From JAKAXS01 sp965279065 (GTDB taxonomy: Bacteria > Pseudomonadota > Alphaproteobacteria > Rhizobiales > Hyphomicrobiaceae), in the NCBI GenBank assembly GCA_965279065.1, contig OZ257134.1:1240001-1304000 (forward strand): 64,000 bases of DNA, given 5' to 3'. Shown here piece by piece: positions 50,732 through 59,305 of the stretch. The translations under genes were made by a program, and so were the position numbers. The notes under the pieces are model-generated. The model was not told the DNA's origin. It saw only the letters and a list, made by a program, of their open reading frames with translations, and made no database searches. Position 1 is the stretch's first letter; every line of letters begins with the position of its first letter.

Positions 50732-53667
50732 CGCGGCCGGCCTATTCCATCAGCACTTCGATTTCCTGCTGCGCACCATCGTCGAGCGAGAACTCGCGCC
50801 TGAACACCTTGCCGGCATGCTTGGCGACGGCGACATACTTGCCCGGCGCCAGCATGTGCGTGGGAAACGCGCCGGCGTTTTCCTTGACGAGTTGCCCCGA
50901 TGCCGTCTCCACCCGCCACTGCGTGTCGGCCGTCGCGTCGCCGCCGGGGCGTGCCACCAGCTTGAACGTGGCGCGCGCCGCGGCATGCTTCAGCACTGCC
51001 TCCGTCAGCTTGCCCGCTTCCACCGTCACGTCGGTGCGCACGGTGGCGTTGGCGTCGCCGTAGGTGGATTCGATCTGGTAGATGCCGGCGTTGAGCCGCA
51101 CCACCACGCCCGGCTTCGCCCCCATCATGATGGTGCGCCGGTTGTCCTGCTGGTCCCGATCCGAATAGATGTTGAAGCGCACCGTGTTGCCCGGCGCATC
51201 CGCGTCGCCAACTTTTGCCATCACGCGCAGGCCGCCGGCATTTAGCACGAACTGCTCGACCGTCGCCGTCCCCGGCTTCAACGAGATCTTGCGCGTCAGG
51301 TAGGCCCGGCCGAAGGCGGCGTTGATCACGTACTCGCCGGGCTTCAGTGTCAGTCGCGGGCTCGGCTCCTCGTGCGTGCTCAAGAGCCTCGCCTTGCCCT
51401 TCTCGGGCCCTGGAGCATAGACGCGCCAGATGATCCCTTGCTCGATCTTTTGTCCGTCGGCCGTCAGCAGCGCCACCAGCTGCAGCTGGTCCGGCCCCGA
51501 GGGATCGATCGCCGTCGTCTGTGGCGGGCCGCCTTCGCTGCGCGGAATGATCGTGGTGTTGGTGCCGTCCGGCGTTGCCGGTCCTTCCGGTACGGGCGGT
51601 GACGTGCCGCCCGGCTCGCTGGTGCCCGCGCCATCGATCATGTCCTGCTGGGCCGCCGCCGGCAGTGTGCTTGAGGCCAGAACTACGGCAGCTACCGCCG
51701 CACGCCACGTCCAGGATTTTCGCGCTCTCGTCTGCATCATTCTCGCTCAAACGCAGTGTCTGCCGCTCACCGTTGCGCACCTCGAACGATTTCTGCACGC
51801 CGGTCCTGGTGCGATAGGAATATCGACCGGGCGCCAGCAGCGCCGTCGCGGTCTCGCCCGCTCCCGCATGCCACACGACGCTCCCGCTCTCGTCCTCCAC
51901 CTCGATGATCGTCTCCTCGCCGCCCACGCCGCCACGGTCCAGGCGCACCTGGCCGGCGGGGATGTCTAATGTCAGCTGCCCGTCCTTGCCGGCCAGCAAT
52001 TCCGTATCGGCGACCGCCTTGGCGTTCTCGGAACCAAACTTCGCCTCCACGCGGTAGCGCCCCGCCGGCAGCGTCAGCACTGGCGACTGTGCAGCCGATC
52101 GGGCCACCTCGCGCTCGCCCTCGTCCAATCGGACGACACGGAAGTTGAGCGCCGGTCCGTGCGGCGATAGTGAGGCATTGGCCCGCGCCGCCAGCGTCAG
52201 CCGTGACAATGCGAGCACCATGGTTTGCTTGACCGTGGTTCCCCCCGAGATTGCCAGGCGTTGCCGGGCCTCGACCTGCTTGGAACGCGCCGTCACGTAG
52301 TACGTGCCGGCGGGTAGCGTGAAGTCTGGACGCGGCGCCGCCGAGCGCGCGACTTCGCGGCGGCCCTGCGGCGCATCTGGGTCGTCTTTTTCGATGGCGT
52401 AGGTCACCGCCTCGATCGGCGGCCCGTTCTCGCTGCCCACGGCATCCAATTCCAATCGGCCGGAGGCCGGCGGGCGCGCCGCGCTGACGTCGGCCCCGGC
52501 AGCGACCGCGACTTTGACCAGCGCCTGCGCCAGGCCATCCTCGAGTTGGATTTCATAGCTGCCGGCTGGCACCACCAGCGGTGTCGTCGGCGCGCGTCCC
52601 ACGAACACCGGTTCCCGCTTGGCCTCGGCGCGCGTCAAGGTGATGAGCGCGCCGCCGGCGCTGCCGTCGGCGGCCGTCGGCGGCATGATCAGCCGGCCGG
52701 CGTTCAGATCGAAGCGCGCGACGGTCGGCTTGCCCTCGGCGATATCGATGGTTTGCTTCGCCGTCGCCAGTCCCAGGCGCGCCTCCACGTTATAGCGTCC
52801 GGCCGGCAGCGCCTTCACCAGCTCCGCGGCCACGATCTCGATGACGCCCTCGACGCCGCCATTCTCCTTGGCGATGCGCCAGCGCACCGGCTCGGCCACC
52901 GGCTCTCCGCTCGAAGTCAGGCCGGCGGTGAGAACCAGCCCGGCCTCGGAAAGTCTTGCCTCGGGTCCCGCATCGGGCCGCACGGCCGGCTTGGGCGCCG
53001 GCACCGACGCATCGAGACCCGCAAGCGTCATGACCTCGCCCAATGCCGCGGTGAGGCCGGCCTCGTCGTTGACCTCGAACTGCCGTCCGCCCGTCGCGCT
53101 TGCCACGCAGGCCATCGCCGCCCGCGTCTGCGGCCTGATGCCGAGCGTGATGACATGGATGGGAACAGCCGGATTGCTCTTGGCGATGGCAGTCGCCGCC
53201 GCGCACGCATCCTGGTTGCAGTTATCGGGATCGTCATGCAGCAGGATGATCGAACGGTGCGGACCGACGCCCAGGCCTTGCGCCGCCTGCCGCAGCGCTT
53301 GCACCAGCGGGCCCTTGCCCGTCGTTTCGATAGCGGGCAGGGCGGCGATCGTCTTTTCGAGACTGCCTGCCTCCGGCGCCACGATGGCTTCGACGTCACC
53401 GCAGTTGCCCTTGCGCCGATGGCCGAAGGCGACGAGCCCGACCGCCGCCGTCGGCGGAGCCTTGGCAAGCGCGGGCCCGAGAGCGGCACGCACCATGTCC
53501 ATCTTGCTCGCCTTGGCGCCGTCCAGCCAGCCCGCCATCGAGCCCGAGCCGTCCAGCACGATCGTCGCCGCCGGCTGCTGCGCTGCCGCCGGCCCTGCAA
53601 GGGACAGGCAGCCGACGACGAAGCCGGCCATCATCCCGGCAATCCTAGAAATCACCCTGCGGTGCAT
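50575..53667 (-). CDS. Secreted VWA-domain protein; frame lacks its expected stop and runs through the next gene
   Basis: From ATG 53667 (signal peptide IAGMMAGFVVGCLSLAGPAAA) the protein reads a VWA domain with MIDAS motif DGSGSMAGW and PVHVITLGIRPQ-like end strands, then repeated beta-rich units such as LVVPAGSYEIQLEDG, FTLPAGTYYVTARSK and LTLPAGRYRVEAKFG. Sensible sequence ends at RQTLRLSENDA, near 51735. Beyond this the frame stays open to 50575 but encodes Arg/Gly/His-rich text from the wrong phase of the gene at 50742-51740. The functional product is therefore about 640 residues; the exact 3' end is uncertain. A later start (53667) is preferred over 53718. Confidence 0.75.
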   Translation of the reverse strand: MHRRVISRIAGMMAGFVVGCLSLAGPAAAQQPAATIVLDGSGSMAGWLDGAKASKMDMVRAALGPALAKAPPTAAVGLVAFGHRRKGNCGDVEAIVAPEAGSLEKTIAALPAIETTGKGPLVQALRQAAQGLGVGPHRSIILLHDDPDNCNQDACAAATAIAKSNPAVPIHVITLGIRPQTRAAMACVASATGGRQFEVNDEAGLTAALGEVMTLAGLDASVPAPKPAVRPDAGPEARLSEAGLVLTAGLTSSGEPVAEPVRWRIAKENGGVEGVIEIVAAELVKALPAGRYNVEARLGLATAKQTIDIAEGKPTVARFDLNAGRLIMPPTAADGSAGGALITLTRAEAKREPVFVGRAPTTPLVVPAGSYEIQLEDGLAQALVKVAVAAGADVSAARPPASGRLELDAVGSENGPPIEAVTYAIEKDDPDAPQGRREVARSAAPRPDFTLPAGTYYVTARSKQVEARQRLAISGGTTVKQTMVLALSRLTLAARANASLSPHGPALNFRVVRLDEGEREVARSAAQSPVLTLPAGRYRVEAKFGSENAKAVADTELLAGKDGQLTLDIPAGQVRLDRGGVGGEETIIEVEDESGSVVWHAGAGETATALLAPGRYSYRTRTGVQKSFEVRNGERQTLRLSENDADESAKILDVACGGSCRSSGLKHTAGGGPAGHDRWRGHQRAGRHVTARTGRTGNAGRHQHHDHSAQRRRPATDDGDRSLGAGPAAAGGAADGRRTKDRARDHLARLCSRAREGQGEALEHARGAEPATDTEARRVRDQRRLRPGLPDAQDLVEAGDGDGRAVRAKCRRPARDGKSWRRGCAGQHGALQHLFGSGPAGQPAHHHDGGEAGRGGAAQRRHLPDRIHLRRRQRHRAHRRDGGSGQADGGSAEACRGARHVQAGGTPRRRRDGRHAVAGGDGIGATRQGKRRRVSHAHAGAGQVCRRRQACRQGVQARVLARRWCAAGNRSADGIGRPRQKSVSTQSEGQPLPSMRLSTSSRSAGRDRSWNRLRAICHCSQAVVGSPLLR
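50742..51740 (-). CDS. Exported beta-repeat protein of unknown function, downstream partner of the VWA gene
   Basis: A 332-residue protein with a signal peptide (WRAAVAAVVLASSTLPAAAQ) and repeated carboxypeptidase-regulatory-like or PEGA-like beta units, for example LTLKPGEYVINAAFGRAYL, VRLNAGIYQIESTYGDA and HMLAPGKYVAVAKHAGK. The same unit type forms the C-terminal half of the VWA protein upstream. Codon phase and amino-acid content make this, not the overlapping VWA frame, the true reading of this stretch. It starts inside the VWA gene's terminal codons, so the two are an operon. Function unknown; likely periplasmic. Confidence 0.83.
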   Translation of the reverse strand: MMQTRARKSWTWRAAVAAVVLASSTLPAAAQQDMIDGAGTSEPGGTSPPVPEGPATPDGTNTTIIPRSEGGPPQTTAIDPSGPDQLQLVALLTADGQKIEQGIIWRVYAPGPEKGKARLLSTHEEPSPRLTLKPGEYVINAAFGRAYLTRKISLKPGTATVEQFVLNAGGLRVMAKVGDADAPGNTVRFNIYSDRDQQDNRRTIMMGAKPGVVVRLNAGIYQIESTYGDANATVRTDVTVEAGKLTEAVLKHAAARATFKLVARPGGDATADTQWRVETASGQLVKENAGAFPTHMLAPGKYVAVAKHAGKVFRREFSLDDGAQQEIEVLME

Positions 53668-53744
53668 GTGACGTTTCCCGAGGCGCTTCTTGCATTGGTC
53701 CAGCCAAGTCGGCCGCATTGTAACAGATAGAGAATTGGGCTAGA

Positions 53745-53787
53745 GCGCTTCCGGAAAAGTGTGAAGCGGTTTTCCGACAAGAAGCGC
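53745..53787. repeat. Dispersed stem-loop repeat, single copy (GCGCTTC type)
   Basis: GCGCTTCCGGAAAAGTGTGA continues to GAAGCGC at 53787. It differs from the tandem copies at 17952-18100 only in the loop (GTGTGAAGCGG instead of GTGTGCAGCGG). It lies between the divergent VWA and nitroreductase genes. Confidence 0.92.
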
Positions 53788-53881
53788 GACAAAACAGAAG
53801 CTTAGAGCGGATGAACTCTTCAAAGAAGAGCGAACCCGCGCTAGCGAGACCTGTCCCCAACATCCTGGAATCCTGAAGTCG

Positions 53882-54457
53882 ATGCACCAACCGACCCTGG
53901 ACTTGCTCGCCCGCCGCCGATCCGTCAAGCCTGACAAACTCGTCGAGCCCGGACCGGATGCGGCGCAGCTGGACCGCATCCTGACGATCGCCGCCCGCGT
54001 TCCCGATCACAAGAAGCTGGTTCCGTGGCGCTTTGTTGTCTTTTCGGGCGACTCCCGCGCGGCCTTCGGCGAGAAGATCGCCGCCGCCTGCCAGGCTGAG
54101 GAAAAGGAGCCACCGTCCCAGTTCCGCCTGGACACGGAACGCAAGCGCTTCTCGCGCGCGCCGCTCGTCGTCGCCGTAGTCTCCCGCATCATCGCCAAGC
54201 CCGGCGCTCCCGAGTGGGAGCAGATCCTGTCGGCGGGCGCCGCCTGCTACAACCTGTGCCTCGCCGCCAACGCCTCGGGCTTTGCCACCAACTGGCTGAC
54301 CGAATGGATCGCCTACAGCCCCGCCATCCGCTCGGCCCTGGGCCTCGGCGACAACGAACGTATCGCCGGCTTCATCTACATCGGCACGAAGTCTGAGGAC
54401 CCCGAAGAGCGCGAGAGGCCCGTGCTAGCGGATATCGTCTCGCACTGGACAGAATAA
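53882..54457 (+). CDS. Nitroreductase family protein
   Basis: A 191-residue NADH/FMN-type nitroreductase. The N-terminal LDLLARRRSVKPDKLVEPGP and LTIAARVPDHKKLVPWRFVV are flavin-site elements. Then SAGAACYNLCLAANASGFAT and NWLTEWIAYSPAIRSALGL follow, and the protein closes with AGFIYIGTKSEDPEERERP. This is the YdjA-like subgroup. The natural substrate is unknown. It is convergent with NAD kinase, with a palindromic repeat between them. Confidence 0.9.
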   Translation: MHQPTLDLLARRRSVKPDKLVEPGPDAAQLDRILTIAARVPDHKKLVPWRFVVFSGDSRAAFGEKIAAACQAEEKEPPSQFRLDTERKRFSRAPLVVAVVSRIIAKPGAPEWEQILSAGAACYNLCLAANASGFATNWLTEWIAYSPAIRSALGLGDNERIAGFIYIGTKSEDPEERERPVLADIVSHWTE

Positions 54458-54470
54458 CAGCGAGATCATT

Positions 54471-54559
54471 CGTAGGTTGGGTCAAGCGTAGCGCGACCCA
54501 ACAGCTTCCGCGAAGCACCCCTGTGTTGGGTCGCGCAAGATGGCTTGACCCAACCTACG
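54471..54559. repeat. 89-base palindromic repeat between convergent genes
   Basis: CGTAGGTTGGGTCAAGC (54471-54487) and its exact complement GCTTGACCCAACCTACG (54543-54559) bracket inner arms GCGCGACCCAACA and TGTTGGGTCGCGC. The whole folds as one long hairpin. It sits 14 bases after the nitroreductase stop and 21 bases before the NAD kinase stop, so it could end transcription from both sides. Confidence 0.92.
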
Positions 54560-54579
54560 CGTCGAGCCCAGGCCCAACA

Positions 54580-55362
54580 TCAATACCTGAACTGCTCCGC
54601 CAGCACGCGTTCGTCGAGGCTGTGGTCGGGGTCGAACATCATGTAGAGGTCGACGCTCCACGCCTGTTCGATCTCCACCCGCACGACCTTGCGCATTTCC
54701 ACGTGATCGGCCACCGCGCTCACCGGCCGCTTGTCATGCTCCAGCACGTCGACGACGATCTTCGCCTTGTGCGACAGCAGCGCCCCGCGCCAGCGTCGCG
54801 GCCGGAACGGGCTGATCGGCGTAAGCGCTAGGAGCTGCGCGTTGATCGGCAGGATCGGTCCATGCGCCGACAGGTTATAGGCCGTGGAGCCGGCAGGCGT
54901 CGCCACCAGCACGCCGTCGCATACGAGTTCCTCCAGCCGCACCGTCCCGTCGACGGAAATCTTGAGCTTCGCCGCTTGGAACGTTTCGCGGAACAGCGAC
55001 ACTTCGTTGATCGCCAGCGCCGCGTGCGGCCGCCCGGCGAGGTCGAATGCCTTGAGCGACAGCGGATGCACGGTGCTGACGTCCGCCTTCTTCAGCCGCG
55101 CGATCAGGTCGTCCTCATGATATTCGTTCATGAGAAAGCCCACCGACCCGCGGTTCATGCCGTAGATCGGGATGTGATCGTTGAGGTGGCGATGCAGCGT
55201 CTGCAGCATCAGGCCGTCGCCGCCAAGCGCGACGATCGCGTCGGCTTCCTTCGGCTTGACGTTGCCGTAGCGCTCCGCCAGCCGCATCAGGGCTTCGCGC
55301 GCTTCCGACCCGTCGCTGGCGACGAAGGCGATCTTTTCGAATTTGCCCGGTTTCCTGGTCAT
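54580..55362 (-). CDS. nadK: NAD kinase
   Basis: A 260-residue NAD kinase. The ATP/NAD motif GGDG is in AIVALGGDGLMLQTLHRH; IYGMNRGSVGFLMNEY gives the second conserved block, and VCDGVLVATPAGSTAYNLSA and GPILPINAQLLALTPISPF give the C-terminal beta-sandwich signatures. It makes NADP+ from NAD+ and ATP. A copy of the stem-loop repeat (55394-55436) lies just upstream in the space shared with cutA. Confidence 0.94.
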   Translation of the reverse strand: MTRKPGKFEKIAFVASDGSEAREALMRLAERYGNVKPKEADAIVALGGDGLMLQTLHRHLNDHIPIYGMNRGSVGFLMNEYHEDDLIARLKKADVSTVHPLSLKAFDLAGRPHAALAINEVSLFRETFQAAKLKISVDGTVRLEELVCDGVLVATPAGSTAYNLSAHGPILPINAQLLALTPISPFRPRRWRGALLSHKAKIVVDVLEHDKRPVSAVADHVEMRKVVRVEIEQAWSVDLYMMFDPDHSLDERVLAEQFRY

Positions 55363-55393
55363 GCTGATGCTGAGATCGCCTCGCAGAGTTAGA

Positions 55394-55436
55394 GTGCTTC
55401 CGGAAAAGTGTGCAGCGGTTTTCCGACAAGAAGCAC
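55394..55436. repeat. Dispersed stem-loop repeat, GTGCTTC variant
   Basis: GTGCTTCCGGAAAAGTGTGC continues to GAAGCAC. Compared with the GCGCTTC/GAAGCGC copies, one stem base pair has changed on both sides (C-G to T-A), so pairing is kept. It lies in the divergent gap between nadK and cutA. Confidence 0.93.
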
Positions 55437-55492
55437 GGCAGACCTTAGTGTTCGCCTAAACGCCCAGGCAAAGTTCGCGGAGGCTCGCCCAG

Positions 55493-55852
55493 ATGGAGCA
55501 AAACGACAAGCTCGTTCTCGTCTACGCCACGTTCCCCTCGGTGGAGGAGGCCGCGGCCGTCGGCGAGGAACTGGTTAAGGCGCGTCTGGCCGCCTGCATC
55601 AACATCCTGCAGGGCATGGTGTCGATCTACGAGTGGGAAGGGCAACTGCAGCGCGATGCCGAAGCCGTGGCCATCGTCAAGACGCGCGCGGCGTTGGCCG
55701 AAGCCGTCGTCGCCGTCCTCAGGGCCAGGCACAGTTACGAAAACCCCGCGCTGCTAGTGCTGCCGATCGAGGGCGGCTCGGCGTCGTTCCTGGATTGGAT
55801 CACGGCCCAGACACGTCCAGGGCCCCAGTCTGAGACGCCACCTGCCGGTTAG
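55493..55852 (+). CDS. cutA: Divalent-cation tolerance protein CutA
   Basis: A 119-residue CutA1. LVYATFPSVEEAAAVGEELV opens the ferredoxin-like fold, then LAACINILQGMVSIYEWEG and VAIVKTRAALAEAVVAVLRA follow, with HSYENPALLVLPIEGGSASF as the conserved trimer-interface block. CutA forms stable trimers and is linked to metal tolerance, although its mechanism is unsettled. Its stop lies seven bases from the stop of the convergent gene at 55860. Confidence 0.94.
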   Translation: MEQNDKLVLVYATFPSVEEAAAVGEELVKARLAACINILQGMVSIYEWEGQLQRDAEAVAIVKTRAALAEAVVAVLRARHSYENPALLVLPIEGGSASFLDWITAQTRPGPQSETPPAG

Positions 55853-55859
55853 CCGGACG

Positions 55860-57101
55860 CTACATCCGCCCGAGAGGATGCTGGAACATCACCTGCACGT
55901 TCCGCCCGTTCCAGCGCCGAGCGTACTTCTGCTTTGCCGGCTTGCCGCGCGCGGCCTTGCGATAGGGACGCCCGCCGGTTGCCTTGCGTGGCGCCTCGAA
56001 TGCCGGCGTCTCTGCCGCAGCCCGGGTCAGCCCCGTGCCGTCGCCCGTCCCGTTGTCGGCCGTTGACGCCTCCAGGCTGGCCTGTTGTTGCCCCGACGGT
56101 GGCTGCGGAATAGCTGGTGACTGCCGCACGAGGCGCGGCTGCGGCACCTGCGTCAGTCCGACCGGACGATCCAGCGTCTGCTCGCGCGGCCGATCCTGCG
56201 TCGCCGTCGCCGTGCCGATGAAGTTATCCCACCAGCTCTTTTCCGGCGGCAGAACGCTGGCGCTCGCCGTCCCCGGACCGCCCACCGTCATGCGTCCCGG
56301 CAGGGGGGCCGCCCGCGGTGCTCGCGTGGCCACGTGGACCGGAGGCTGCGGCGGCGGCAGCGTCGCCGCCGTGGGCTTCATCTCGTTGATGGTCAAGGTC
56401 GTCGTGAACGGCTTTGTCACCAGCGTGTTCTGCGCCAGTGTCTCGGTTGCCTTGCGCTTGGTCTTGGCAATGATCGCAGCCGGCAGGCACCGGCCGTCGC
56501 CGTCCATCGCCTGGCCGCTGGGGCAGGACGCCCCGCAGGCCATCGCCTGGTGGTTGCGCACGAGGTTCAGCAGGACGACATCGGGCTCCTGCGCGGGCAG
56601 GCTGGCGTTGACCCGCTCCATGAACGTGCCCATTGCCGACCGCGTTGTCCGGTCCCACTCGCTGTCGATGCGGCCGTCATAGCAGCCGACCCGCCGCAAC
56701 TCGCGCTTGATGCGCCGGACCATCGTTTCCCGGTTGGACGTGTCATCCGCAGGCGCCTGCACCATCGTGGTCGTGACGGCCGGTGCCGGCGGGTCGATCG
56801 CGATCGCCTGTGGCAGCGTCGGACGCGACAGCTCCGCGACGACCGGGACGATCGCGGCGGCGGGTTTAGCCTGGCCTGCGCCAGTCTCGACCGCCGGCCT
56901 CGGCGCCGCATCGGAATCGATTGCAAAGTTTCGCTTAAGTCGCAGAGCCGGCCGGGCATCCAGGGCCACCGCGTGCCCCGATTCGTGTGTTGCCACCGGC
57001 CTCGAAACGTCGAATTTGCTGGGACTGTAGGCGTGGAAGACGAACGCCAGTCCTGCCGTCAGGAGAGCGAAGCCCGCAAACTTCATGATACGCCACTCCA
57101 C
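55860..57101 (-). CDS. Membrane-anchored protein with peptidoglycan-binding-like segment
   Basis: About 413 residues (ATG 57086 is an alternative start). A signal/anchor helix (FAGFALLTAGLAFVFHAYS) is followed by a disordered, Pro/Ala-rich region. Residues about 128-185 resemble a PG_binding_1 repeat (MVRRIKRELRRVGCYDGRID, TRSAMGTFMERVNASL) with a following NLVRNHQAMACGASCPSGQ; the cysteines may form disulfides. The C-terminal 200 residues are low-complexity, ending in a basic RPYRKAARGKPAKQKYARRW. Proteins of this layout are common in Hyphomicrobiales with no defined role. Confidence 0.78.
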   Translation of the reverse strand: MEWRIMKFAGFALLTAGLAFVFHAYSPSKFDVSRPVATHESGHAVALDARPALRLKRNFAIDSDAAPRPAVETGAGQAKPAAAIVPVVAELSRPTLPQAIAIDPPAPAVTTTMVQAPADDTSNRETMVRRIKRELRRVGCYDGRIDSEWDRTTRSAMGTFMERVNASLPAQEPDVVLLNLVRNHQAMACGASCPSGQAMDGDGRCLPAAIIAKTKRKATETLAQNTLVTKPFTTTLTINEMKPTAATLPPPQPPVHVATRAPRAAPLPGRMTVGGPGTASASVLPPEKSWWDNFIGTATATQDRPREQTLDRPVGLTQVPQPRLVRQSPAIPQPPSGQQQASLEASTADNGTGDGTGLTRAAAETPAFEAPRKATGGRPYRKAARGKPAKQKYARRWNGRNVQVMFQHPLGRM

Positions 57102-57830
57102 ATCCCCGAGGCAAAATCCCGGAGCGCCGTTCAGCCGACATCCTCACGCGGCGATCACATTGAAGGCCGCGTGGTATCAATGATTTAATCATAAACGAAA
57201 AGTGCGCCGGGGCCAATATTCGCCGATCGCAAATGTAAGACTTTCTGCACGCCGGGCGGCAATCGCGCGGGCAGGGCGCGTCCGTCATCCAGGCCGTGGA
57301 ATGTGCGCAAGACCTATCCGTGAGCCGGCCCGTGTGTGCAAAACCTGAGTGCGAGTTGTGCGCAATACGCGTGCCGCAAAATGCGCCAAACCACTGCTCT
57401 TTCGCGCGCAAATCACTGATGCAGAGATAGCGCACTGAAATTCTTAATAGAACTTAACACCCCAAAGCGACTCAAGTAGCGTCGACGCTCGAGGGGGCAT
57501 GTATTGCGTAAGAATCTTGTTGTTCCGCTCTTGTGAATTAAGTTCTGCACAGTTCGAAATCCAGCGGCGATGACGACTGTGCATAACCTGCTCACACGAG
57601 CGAGCTCCGGCTCTCATCGCGTCAATTGGTGATGTCAAAGCTTGTCTGGCGAACACCTTGGGGAAGGTCGTTCGCAAGCTCAACAGGCGGCAGTGAAATC
57701 ATCGACCAACGCGACAGTCTTAGCGTCGAGCCCGGTCAGGTCCTAAAAACCCAACCCTCTCAAGGATCTGCAAGATGACGCGGTCGTTTCGAGCACTTCG
57801 GCTCGTTCGGCCCAACAGAGGGCTAGGACT
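57102..57830. other. Long low-coding intergenic region
   Basis: About 730 bases with no gene I can support. Short open frames on the minus strand (for example 57444-57683) lack ribosome binding sites and family resemblance. The base composition is visibly less GC-rich around 57180-57230 and 57420-57560 (AATTCTTAATAGAACTTAAC) than in neighbouring genes. No tRNA, integrase or terminal repeat was recognised. GAGGGCTAGGACT at the right end is the ribosome binding region of the next gene. The stretch may be the edge of an old insertion. Confidence 0.5.
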
Positions 57831-59063
57831 ATGAGGCACCTTCTAGGCATATTGGGGGTACTGGCGGCAGGCGTTCTACTTGCCGTGTCAGCTGCCATGA
57901 ACTGGCGTTTCGGATTATCGCTCGGACGGACCGAGATGGACGGGCAGATCTATGGTGCGGCATCCGCCGCAGCTGACTGCTTGAAAGCTCTTGTCCCGTT
58001 CTTCTTCTTTGCCGCCATGAGAAACCGGATGTGGTCGCAGGCAGCTGCGTCCGCCGTCGTTTGGCTTGTCGTCACGTCATACTCGATGACGTCGGCGCTG
58101 GGTCACGCGGCCTTGAACCGGTTCGACACCGCTGGTCAGCGCACGCTGGCTGCGGACAACCACAAGGACCTCCGCGCCGATCTCGATCGTGCGAAGGAAC
58201 AGCTGAGCTGGATCCCGCAACATCGCCCGGCTTCGACCGTGCAAGGCGAGATCGACCGTGTGAAGACCCAGAAAGCCTGGACCTTCACCAGCGGCTGCAC
58301 GGAGATAACAGGAAAGCAGGGCCGTGATTTCTGCCAAGGATATCACAGCCTCAACGCAGAGTTGGCCTCGGGCACGGAAGCCAGAGGTCTTGAGACCCGC
58401 ATCGCCACGATCCAGTCCAAACTCGAAGCCGAGGGCGGCGGACATGCAGTTGGCGTGATGGCGGAAGCAGACCCGCAGGCAGCGGTGCTTGCCAAGCTAA
58501 CCGGCCTTGACCTTGAAAAAGTTCAGATGGCGATGACCATTTTCATCGCGCTACTGATCGAGGTCGGCTCCGGCTTTGGCATGTATGTAGCCTTCAGCCA
58601 GTGGCGTCTGAACGACCGTAAGGCCCCGTCCGCACCGATGATGGTGCCGACGTCCAGCACCGCAGCGGTAGCGGTGGCGGCAGAGCACCCGGTTCTCCAA
58701 CCGGCACCTGCTCCCGTGGCGATCACAAAACCGCGTTCCGGTGCCAACGACAACCGTTCGGCCCCGGCAGCACGACTCATGGCTCCGGAGACAGACGTGG
58801 AGCGCTACTACAAGGAGAAAGTGGAAACACAAGACGGTTCGAGTCTCACTGCAACATCTCTCTATGAGGATTACTGCGCTTGGTGTGAAGAACAGCAGAA
58901 GGAGCCGTTGGCTCTACCCACCTTCGGGCGTGAGTTCGGAGAACTGGGAGTTCAAAAAGCGAAAGTTGCAGGCCGCGTCCGCTACATCGGTATCGCACTG
59001 AAGTCGGACAAAGAGCTCGAGGAGGATAAGAACGTGCCGGCCCTGAGCTCGGCAGCCGCCTAA
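57831..59063 (+). CDS. Membrane protein with C-terminal primase-type winged-helix-like domain; possible mobile-element gene
   Basis: A 410-residue protein. Four hydrophobic helices (LLGILGVLAAGVLLAVSAAM; ALVPFFFFAA; AASAVVWLVVTSYSMTSALG; AMTIFIALLIEVGSGFGMYV) bracket a coiled cytoplasmic or periplasmic loop (about 105-215). A Pro/Ala linker leads to residues about 325-395, with ATSLYEDYCAWCEEQQKEPLALPTFGREF and GRVRYIGIAL. This resembles the winged-helix region at the end of phage/plasmid primases. The combination of membrane domain and such a tail is known mainly from uncharacterised proteins. A good terminator follows. No family name is assigned. Confidence 0.7.
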   Translation: MRHLLGILGVLAAGVLLAVSAAMNWRFGLSLGRTEMDGQIYGAASAAADCLKALVPFFFFAAMRNRMWSQAAASAVVWLVVTSYSMTSALGHAALNRFDTAGQRTLAADNHKDLRADLDRAKEQLSWIPQHRPASTVQGEIDRVKTQKAWTFTSGCTEITGKQGRDFCQGYHSLNAELASGTEARGLETRIATIQSKLEAEGGGHAVGVMAEADPQAAVLAKLTGLDLEKVQMAMTIFIALLIEVGSGFGMYVAFSQWRLNDRKAPSAPMMVPTSSTAAVAVAAEHPVLQPAPAPVAITKPRSGANDNRSAPAARLMAPETDVERYYKEKVETQDGSSLTATSLYEDYCAWCEEQQKEPLALPTFGREFGELGVQKAKVAGRVRYIGIALKSDKELEEDKNVPALSSAAA

Positions 59064-59085
59064 CATAGGCGGACGTTCACGGAAG

Positions 59086-59107
59086 GGCCGCCGCAAGGCG
59101 GCCTTTT
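59086..59107 (+). terminator. Rho-independent terminator after the membrane/winged-helix gene
   Basis: GGCCGCC, loop GCAA, GGCGGCC, then TTTT: a seven-base GC stem 22 bases after the stop codon, with a short T-run. This is the clearest intrinsic terminator in the window. Confidence 0.88.
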
Positions 59108-59120
59108 CTGCGTTTAGAGA

Positions 59121-59164
59121 GTGCTTCTGGACAAAGTGTGAAGCGGTTTTCCGATCAGAAGCAC
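59121..59164. repeat. Dispersed stem-loop repeat, divergent GTGCTTC variant
   Basis: GTGCTTCTGGACAAAGTGTG continues to GAAGCAC. The outer stem is intact with the same C-G to T-A double change seen at 55394, while the inner stem is disrupted (TGGACAAA opposite TTTTCCG). It follows directly on the terminator at 59086-59107. Confidence 0.88.
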
Positions 59165-59305
59165 GACAAGACCAAGGGGTGGCGCAAGCCGCCCCTTTTG
59201 CGTTCTGTGAGCAGTTTGCCTCGCCGTCAGTTCCGGGCGGTACACCCGTCTTCGCGCCATTGATCGATCGTTGTATCGTGCAGACTGTTCCGCGCGAGGA
59301 GCGAC

